Made by a program: the position numbers and the translations under genes. From IMG/VR virus record IMGVR_UViG_3300009155_000206, positions 1 to 27,360 of that record: DNA of 27,360 nucleotides; one strand, 5' to 3'. Source of the stretch: a virus. The notes beneath the pieces were generated by a model. That model made no database searches. It was not told the DNA's origin and saw nothing but the letters and a program-made list of their open reading frames with translations. Every line of letters begins with the position of its first letter. Within the stretch, counting starts at the first letter, position 1. This document shows, piece by piece, positions 23,606-27,360 of this stretch.

Positions 23606-23938
23606 GCTTGCCCGCAGGGCCTTCTGTTTAACGTGCCACTCCCGGCACTTTCGAATGTTCCGAGCACGCGCAGCGCCCACCGCTGGGTTGGCCTTGGCCC
23701 AGGCTGCTTTCTTGAGCTTCTGAGTTGTGGTGAGCGGCTTGTTGGCTTTGCGGCGCTTGCCGCTAGCGGTCGAGACCGTCTTGCTCCAAGAGCAAGAAAA
23801 GTCTTTACCGTACCGGCGCTTCTCCCAGGCACGCAGTGCCACCATCATCGAGTAGGACAGCGTCCCAGCGAAGCCGCCCTCGGCTTGGGAGGGGTAAAGG
23901 TCTTGGAGCCCTTGTTTGGGCTGGGCTATCAGGCGCAT
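23597..23938 (-). CDS. Hypothetical basic protein (113 aa)
   Basis: This convergent gene's stop overlaps the RusA stop by 9 nt. The product is very basic, especially residues 50-113 (SGKRRKANKPLTTTQKLKKA, then AWAKANPAVGAARARNIRKC), and mostly helical. It may bind nucleic acid. The Cys/His content is too low for a zinc finger, and no HNH motif is seen. A plus-strand ORF covers the same DNA but looks like random Pro/Arg-rich sequence, so the minus frame is preferred. The function is unknown. Confidence 0.5.
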   Translation of the reverse strand: MRLIAQPKQGLQDLYPSQAEGGFAGTLSYSMMVALRAWEKRRYGKDFSCSWSKTVSTASGKRRKANKPLTTTQKLKKAAWAKANPAVGAARARNIRKCREWHVKQKALRASLS

Positions 23939-23948
23939 GGTTAGGGAG

Positions 23949-24224
23949 CTAGGATTTAACCAAGGTGAACGCGACAGCGGTAACGAACAGCCCTGTCAGC
24001 ATTGAGAGCGCAGCGATCACCACTGACTCGACCGGCAGGTCAGCGCAGAGCGCGAGAGCGATCCCGTCTATCACCGAGAGCGCAAGCCCGGCCAGAAAAA
24101 GCCACAGGGCTTTGCTCCGGCGCACACGACGCGAAGCGGAATAGGTAATCGGAAGTGGAATCCGCATGGTCTGGGAGCCGACGTCGTGTTGCGCCGGACG
24201 GGAGGAGTAGTGTGAGGTGCTCAT
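23949..24224 (-). CDS. Small two-helix membrane protein (91 aa)
   Basis: The product has two clear membrane helices (ALWLFLAGLALSVIDGIALA at about residues 40-59 and VVIAALSMLTGLFVTAVAFT at about residues 68-87), preceded by a basic stretch (SASRRVRRSKA) that would stay in the cytoplasm. It lies 11 nt after the previous minus-strand gene and before the basic protein. No family is recognised. A superinfection-exclusion or holin-like role is possible from size and shape, but nothing specific supports it. Confidence 0.55.
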   Translation of the reverse strand: MSTSHYSSRPAQHDVGSQTMRIPLPITYSASRRVRRSKALWLFLAGLALSVIDGIALALCADLPVESVVIAALSMLTGLFVTAVAFTLVKS

Positions 24225-24235
24225 ATTGGGGTGGG

Positions 24236-24529
24236 TTACTTGGTTGCGTCAAAAGCGGCAGCGAGGAGCGGATTGGTTCTGCGGACTTCGCGGGCAACGG
24301 CGGTCAGCACAGCAAGCCGGACTTCACTGAGATAGCGGTCCAGTTGCTTCGGTGCCATATACGGCGTCAGATCATCTAGCTCGTCCCAGAACTCTGGGTT
24401 CTCAAGCAGAGCGGTTTCCTCGATATTGGCCCAGGCTTCAGCGTTAGCGGCAATCTCTTCTTTAGAGTGCTTCAGCTCGTTCTTCTTGGCTGCGATCAGT
24501 TGGCTGACTTGTTCTTCTGTTAGTTTCAT
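24236..24529 (-). CDS. Hypothetical helical protein (97 aa)
   Basis: The ATG at 24529 (MKLTEEQVSQLIAAKKNEL) is chosen; a start at 24640 would put the copy 1 repeat DNA (24566-24607) inside the coding region. The product is acidic and helical in its first 60 residues (KHSKEEIAANAEAWANIEET, then ALLENPEFWDELDDL) and ends in VRRTNPLLAAAFDATK. No family is recognised. It is the first of three minus-strand genes that converge on RusA. Confidence 0.6.
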   Translation of the reverse strand: MKLTEEQVSQLIAAKKNELKHSKEEIAANAEAWANIEETALLENPEFWDELDDLTPYMAPKQLDRYLSEVRLAVLTAVAREVRRTNPLLAAAFDATK

Positions 24530-24565
24530 TTGTTTTGCTTGGTTTTTGTTTGTTACTGCTTTGTT

Positions 24566-24746
24566 TGGGCCCCACTTTTCCCAAGTGAAATCACTTTTGA
24601 GAAATGGTTTTACCAATTTCCAGTTTCTAGGAATCGGCATTGGTGGCGTTCGGCTTTAGCGAAATCTGTCGCCGCAGGCAAGTACCGCCGGAGGCTTTCC
24701 AATCTGGGCCCCATTTTTTCCGAGTAAATTGACTTTTGAGAAATGA
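24566..24746 (-). repeat. Two 42-bp imperfect direct repeats
   Basis: The copies at 24566-24607 and 24705-24746 match at about 34 of 42 positions and are 139 bp apart. Both begin TGGGCCCCA and end CTTTTGAGAAATG on the plus strand. Copy 1 contains a perfect inverted repeat AAGTGA-AA-TCACTT that copy 2 has lost in part. They lie upstream of the minus-strand gene at 24529 and are likely regulatory, or relics of a duplicated segment. On the minus strand both copies can be read in one frame (FLKSDFTWEKWGP against FLKSQFTRKKWGP). Confidence 0.65.
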
Positions 24747-25027
24747 AATGGGCGATTTTGGTTTTGGGGAATTGGGCTTCGGAAATAGGGCGTTTTTGGT
24801 GCTTTCCCAGTGTCGGCTTGAGTGTCTTTGGGTGCTTCTGGCTTGCTTGGAAGGTGTGTTTCTGAGGCTTCAGGGTGGCTTTGCGCTAGTGTCTGAGAAC
24901 CAGAACGGTAGGAAGTGGCTGAATGCGGGGTGAGGGATCATTAGGGGGCTTTCTGTGCGCTTGTCAGGGGTGGGCTTTGGGGACGCTTTGGGGACGAAAT
25001 GGGGACGGAATGCGCTAGCATTAGGGC
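24747..25027. other. Non-coding stretch with an 11-bp tandem repeat
   Basis: No supported gene is visible. The 11-bp unit (TTTGGGGACGC, TTTGGGGACGA, AATGGGGACGG) is repeated three times without gaps at 24976-25008, with GGGGACG at 24979, 24990 and 25001. The period is about one helical turn, so a protein could bind all copies on one face. The rest is GT-rich plus-strand sequence with a weak ORF (24736-24933) that starts at TTG and looks random. Confidence 0.55.
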
Positions 25028-25062
25028 AAAAAAAGGGGAGCTCCCTTGTGAGGAGCTCCCTT
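25028..25062 (-). terminator. Intrinsic terminator for the minus-strand cassette
   Basis: A perfect 9-bp inverted repeat GGGAGCTCC/GGAGCTCCC (25036-25044 with 25052-25060) has a 7-nt loop. On the minus strand it is followed by a run of T residues (the plus-strand AAAAAAA at 25028-25034). It lies 24 nt beyond the stop of the last gene of the 26553-25086 group. It therefore ends that transcript before the repeat region. Confidence 0.88.
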
Positions 25063-25085
25063 ATTCGGAGTGGCGTTGAGATGTC

Positions 25086-25253
25086 TTAGGCTTTCGGACG
25101 GCCCCAAAAGTCTCTGTCCATTTGATCGGATCGGATCAGCTTAAGGCTGTTTCGGCGCGCCCATAGGCGCGCTTCCTTCGCGCTTGCAAAGGTGTGGACA
25201 CCTAAGGCTCGCACTACCCAAGCGGAACCGGAACGGTAAAGGCGCGCGCTCAT
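25086..25253 (-). CDS. Hypothetical basic protein (55 aa)
   Basis: This gene starts with ATG at 25253, overlapping the previous stop (ATGA), and has GGAGG 7 nt upstream (25261-25265 on the plus strand). The product is basic (MSARLYRSGSAWVVRALG, then EARLWARRNSLKLIRSD) and ends in DFWGRPKA. The combination of good ribosome binding site, coupling and terminator just downstream makes it credible despite its size. No family is recognised. Confidence 0.6.
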   Translation of the reverse strand: MSARLYRSGSAWVVRALGVHTFASAKEARLWARRNSLKLIRSDQMDRDFWGRPKA

Positions 25254-25447
25254 TCTGAGGCCTCCGTGACGACTTCGTCGCGCCAGAAAAGCGCAGTCTC
25301 AATTTCGGTGCATGCGGCATCCCAGCTGGGAGCATAACCGTATTCAAATGGGGTCGCCCACCCGTATTCGTTTTCTTGGGTTTGCCAGATTCGAACCAGG
25401 ACGTGATGATCCGGGTGATTCCATTCAGTGAGTGTTCCTGGAATCAT
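25250..25447 (-). CDS. Hypothetical acidic protein (65 aa)
   Basis: The product is Trp- and Tyr-rich (TLTEWNHPDHHVLVRIWQTQ, then YGWATPFEYGYAPSWDAACT) and acidic at the end. It reads as a small folded domain. The start overlaps the stop of the gene before it (TAATG), and the stop overlaps the next start (ATGA). No family is recognised. Small acidic phage proteins of this kind sometimes inhibit host enzymes, but nothing here shows that directly. Confidence 0.65.
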   Translation of the reverse strand: MIPGTLTEWNHPDHHVLVRIWQTQENEYGWATPFEYGYAPSWDAACTEIETALFWRDEVVTEASE

Positions 25448-25557
25448 TAGCGTTTGTTGAGGTTGCGGAGCTCGGCGCGGAAGGTGCGCGCGAAAAGAAG
25501 GACGGTCCCGAGTAGGGGACCGAAGATGACGGCAAAGGAGATGAGAATGTTTTTCAT
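25447..25557 (-). CDS. Very small single-helix membrane protein (36 aa)
   Basis: The ORF starts with ATG at 25557 and encodes 36 residues: a hydrophobic helix (ILISFAVIFGPLLGTVLLFA) followed by a basic tail (RTFRAELRNLNKR). The positive tail predicts an N-out, C-in inner-membrane peptide. It begins 3 nt after the previous stop, and its own stop overlaps the next ATG. No strong ribosome binding site is seen, so its expression depends on coupling. No function can be assigned. Confidence 0.55.
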   Translation of the reverse strand: MKNILISFAVIFGPLLGTVLLFARTFRAELRNLNKR

Positions 25558-25560
25558 TTT

Positions 25561-25818
25561 TTACAGAATAGACGAAATGAGTTTGCTGGGTACGGGTTTA
25601 CCTGTCTCGACATAGCGCAAATGCGCTTTGTACTTGTGGCCCTTTTTGGTTTGGAGACTGCGTCCCCACCCACAGAAGGTGGCGACAACGCGGTCACCGT
25701 TAAGCTCGCCCTCAATGCCTTGCCAGCCGAAGATGGCTTTTCTAACGGCAGAGTGGACGTAAGTTTGCCCGAATTTGCGGGTGGCGACAACGTAAGGGAT
25801 TAAAGTTTGGATGTTCAT
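25561..25818 (-). CDS. Hypothetical basic protein (85 aa)
   Basis: The start at 25818 gives a compact, basic product (MNIQTLIPYVVATRKFGQTY, then EGELNGDRVVATFCGWGRSL and KKGHKYKAHLRYVETGKPVP) with alternating strand-like and charged stretches, suggestive of a small beta-rich, possibly nucleic-acid-binding fold. It lies 27 nt after the Cys-rich protein. A plus-strand ORF on the same DNA shows no coding features. No family is recognised. Confidence 0.6.
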   Translation of the reverse strand: MNIQTLIPYVVATRKFGQTYVHSAVRKAIFGWQGIEGELNGDRVVATFCGWGRSLQTKKGHKYKAHLRYVETGKPVPSKLISSIL

Positions 25819-25845
25819 TTTATGGTGCAGGTTGTACGGGGGGAA

Positions 25846-26553
25846 CTAGTTGAGGGAAAGGTTAAGAACGGCTTTTTCGGTCTGGTACCCGTGTGCCTTG
25901 ATCCAAACGGAAGGAAGTGAACGTGAGCGTGTTGCGCTTCTTTTTGTGCCGTCACAAAGACCGCAATCTATGCATTGCAGCCCTTTCGTATCGGAAAGGC
26001 ATTCGATTCCAAGCGCTTTATCCGTTGGCACTTCCGAGACAACCGTAAAGGTGCGCAAGCCAAGGTTTTGAGCGTACGACACGTTATGGGGCTCGCAGGA
26101 AGCCATGAAGTATTTCCCATAAGCTTTCGCTAGTGAGACCGGCATGATATTCCAATCGTGGAAATAGCCTGTGTGCGAGACGCTTAGGCTGGCAATGTTC
26201 TCAATCATTTCAAGGGGTAGGATGGACGGATTTCCGTAGGCGCCAAAGCGCACGGCCTCGCCTAAAAAGAAGCTATCCCATTCGGCGGAGCCGATTTGCA
26301 GATGGGAGTAGCTTCCTGCTTTGTACGCTCTCCAGAGAGCCATCAACGGCAAGGGAGAGACGTAACATCCTTTATTTGAAGCATAAGGGCAACCAGCGCA
26401 CTGGAGAGTAGAATCATGGCCCGTGCGGCGGCTCTCTACGGGGTGGACGTTGCGGCTCATGATCCAGATCTGAAGCATCGGGCCGGTTTTTGCGTTATTG
26501 CTTGCGGGAGTGGCGATTGCTACCGTGTCGGCGGTTTCGTGAATGATGTACAT
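25846..26553 (-). CDS. Cys-rich protein of unknown function (235 aa)
   Basis: This is the largest gene of the minus-strand cassette. Two Cys clusters, C52/C55/C63 (CAGCPYASNKGC) and C185/C194/C197/C200 (CIDCGLC), and a lone C153 look like metal or Fe-S sites. Other conserved-looking motifs are MLQIWIMSRNVHPVESRRTG, VRFGAYGNPS at residues 101-110, TGYFHDW at residues 128-134 and FMASCE at residues 149-154. I know this pattern (R-x-G-A-Y-G-[DN]-P with TGY-x-H-x-W) from a family in phages and plasmids with no assigned role; I cannot name it reliably. It heads a five-gene transcript, divergent from the terminase gene. Confidence 0.72.
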   Translation of the reverse strand: MYIIHETADTVAIATPASNNAKTGPMLQIWIMSRNVHPVESRRTGHDSTLQCAGCPYASNKGCYVSPLPLMALWRAYKAGSYSHLQIGSAEWDSFFLGEAVRFGAYGNPSILPLEMIENIASLSVSHTGYFHDWNIMPVSLAKAYGKYFMASCEPHNVSYAQNLGLRTFTVVSEVPTDKALGIECLSDTKGLQCIDCGLCDGTKRSATRSRSLPSVWIKAHGYQTEKAVLNLSLN

Positions 26554-26654
26554 TTTTGGTTGTGGTTAACTGACTGCGCACAATCTAAGTAAAGCACAGA
26601 GTATGGTCGAGATAATTCGTACGCTTTTTTTGCGTACAGTGTGGAGGGAGTTGG
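26554..26654. promoter_or_regulatory. Divergent intergenic region with inverted repeat
   Basis: These 101 nt separate two diverging genes, so promoters in both directions are expected. A perfect inverted repeat GTACGC-T7-GCGTAC (26619-26637) lies nearer the terminase gene and could be an operator. On the plus strand GATAAT (26611-26616) resembles a -10 box, but no good -35 box stands at the right spacing. The plus-strand gene has a strong ribosome binding site, GGAGG at 26643-26647, 7 nt from its ATG. The promoter assignment is therefore only positional. Confidence 0.5.
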
Positions 26655-27113
26655 ATGCGTGGTATTTACGCAATGTATTTTCTTTTCGACGAAAAGCTAA
26701 AAAAGGCGGAAGGTAGCTTTATGTTGCCAGCAGCACTAAAAGAGCACGCGTTTAAACCAGGTGAGAGAGTCGTGGGGCGAAGCAAAGGCACGCCTAATGC
26801 GTTGACGGTATCGGTCCGCGAAGCGGTAGAACGCGCATTTGAAAAGCTGGGTGGCGCGAGCTACCTGGAACACGTAGGCCGTACAGATCCTAGGACGTTT
26901 TGCGCATTGTTATCCAAACTCCTGCCGACCAAGCTGGCCAACGCGGACGGCAGTCCGCTACTCGCGGCGCTAACTGAGTTGACGGACGCTCAACTCGAGG
27001 CTAGGACGGCGCGCGCGCTAGCGGATGCGTCCAGGGCCGGGTTGATGGCATCGCCGGGCCCGGTGATTGAGGTCTCGGCAGAGGCTGTGCAAGCGCCGGT
27101 TGATCCGGTTTAA
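26655..27113 (+). CDS. Small terminase subunit-like DNA-binding protein
   Basis: The product has 152 residues. GRSKGTPNALTVSVREAVERAF at residues 41-62, then EKLGGASYLEHV and RTDPRTFCALLSKLLPTKL at residues 76-94, closely follow the 'GRPKGSPNK.T..VREA...A...LGG...L......P..FY.L..KLLPK' pattern of small terminase-like phage proteins. The first 40 residues are less typical, so the true start may be a later ATG (26721), although the ribosome binding site supports 26655. Small terminases recognise the packaging site and load the large subunit, which would be expected beyond the window. The C-terminus is Ala/Val-rich. Confidence 0.75.
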   Translation: MRGIYAMYFLFDEKLKKAEGSFMLPAALKEHAFKPGERVVGRSKGTPNALTVSVREAVERAFEKLGGASYLEHVGRTDPRTFCALLSKLLPTKLANADGSPLLAALTELTDAQLEARTARALADASRAGLMASPGPVIEVSAEAVQAPVDPV

Positions 27114-27134
27114 CAATACTTTGACGATACTTTT

Positions 27135-27225
27135 GGGATGATCAGAGGCTGTCTACTCTGTATGACCACCTGATTAGCAATCAGGTAATCACTCGCCGTG
27201 TAGTGGTCGGCGGGGCGATCACCCC
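27135..27225 (-). other. Multi-hairpin structured element, tRNA-like in outline
   Basis: These 91 nt are closed by arms GGGATGATC (27135-27143) and GATCACCCC (27217-27225), which pair over 9 bp with one G-U. Inside are hairpins CAGAG/CTCTG (27143-27160), ACCTGATT/AATCAGGT with a 3-nt loop (27168-27186), CACT/AGTG (27190-27205) and GACC/GGTC (27164-27208). On the minus strand the second reads as a 5-bp stem with loop TTGCTAA, like the anticodon arm of tRNA-Ser(GCU). The spacing of the other arms and the lack of a TTCGA loop do not fit a standard tRNA. It may be a degenerate tRNA, a packaging-site structure or a regulatory RNA. Confidence 0.4.
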
Positions 27226-27312
27226 AGGCCGCGCCGCTAAAAGAAATGAAGTCGAGGTCCCTCCACAGTCGCGCCGGGGGTGCCCCACACCCTGAGGCCC
27301 CTACTCACCCCA

Positions 27313-27335
27313 AGGGGGTACCCCCTCTCTTTTTT
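27313..27335 (+). terminator. Possible terminator in GC-rich end of window
   Basis: A 14-bp perfect palindrome (AGGGGGTACCCCCT, 27313-27326) can fold as a 5-bp GC stem with a small loop and is followed by a T-rich run (27328-27335). A second GC hairpin CCCCC-GCTT-GGGGG lies just downstream (27345-27358). Together with the hairpins at 27135-27225 they make this stretch unusually structured. No supported gene is visible in 27114-27360. Confidence 0.5.
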
Positions 27336-27360
27336 CTGGACGGACCCCCGCTTGGGGGGA

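Noticed and set aside
23026-23832. 268-residue minus-strand ORF
   Set aside because: It covers the RusA gene and the candidate origin on the opposite strand; its Ser/Arg/Pro-rich sequence looks like a shadow of the plus-strand codons.
24530-24640. N-terminal extension of the 97-residue minus-strand protein
   Set aside because: The extra codons overlap the first 42-bp repeat and lack a ribosome binding site; the ATG at 24529 starts a more natural protein.
24736-24933. 65-residue plus-strand ORF in the repeat region
   Set aside because: It starts at TTG within the second 42-bp repeat, has no ribosome binding site, and reads as low-information sequence.
27135-27225. Functional tRNA-Ser gene
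   Set aside because: The anticodon-like arm fits, but the D-arm spacing and T-loop do not, so a tRNA was not called.
27246-27360. Open plus-strand frame running off the right edge
   Set aside because: It is Pro/Gly-rich because of GC hairpins, crosses a likely terminator and does not resemble a large terminase start.

Overview
This window looks like a large part of a tailed-phage genome of the P22-like podovirus type. The best evidence is a run of recognisable virion genes in P22 order: a gp10-like tail hub or DNA-stabilisation protein, three ejection proteins resembling gp7, gp20 and gp16, and a short protein matching the head-binding domain of the gp9 tailspike. The GH108-type endolysin and the P22-type tail suggest a Gram-negative host, but the sequence does not name it. 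No integrase, repressor, large terminase, portal or capsid gene is visible, so the rest of the head module probably lies beyond position 27360. All family names come from reading protein motifs by eye; no database search was run.

Layout. Positions 1-2801 hold tail-fibre genes: a collagen-like fibre cut by the left edge, a mosaic receptor-binding-type protein and a 52-residue partner. A glycosyltransferase and a methyltransferase follow (2844-4513). Positions 4558-11325 are the tail hub and ejection module. Positions 11373-13326 are a lysis cassette with several small membrane proteins and an endolysin, closed by a strong terminator at 13347. Positions 13420-23605 form a tightly packed plus-strand replication and recombination block. 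It contains an HTH protein, a Sak4-like ATPase, a DUF669-like ssDNA-binding protein, a DEAH helicase with a zinc ribbon, several small proteins, a TGT/DpdA-like base-exchange enzyme, a Cas4-like nuclease, a primase-helicase fusion and a RusA resolvase. Many of its neighbours overlap by 4 nt (ATGA or GTGA). Positions 23597-26553 are on the minus strand: two groups of small, mostly unrecognised genes separated by a repeat-rich non-coding stretch and a terminator. Positions 26655-27113 encode a small-terminase-like protein on the plus strand, followed by GC-rich structured DNA.

How it fits together. The plus-strand block can supply origin recognition and priming (primase-helicase), strand annealing (Sak4-like with its SSB), end processing (nuclease) and junction resolution (RusA). 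The 370-bp gap after the primase-helicase carries six exact copies of a 7-bp motif in both orientations and is a good candidate replication origin. The TGT/DpdA-like gene suggests that phage DNA may carry a 7-deazaguanine-type base, with the precursor from the host or from genes outside this window.

The items most worth following up are the iteron region, the TGT/DpdA-like gene, the free-standing head-binding domain, the minus-strand accessory cassette and its repeats, and two structured non-coding stretches (15521-15695 and 27135-27225).
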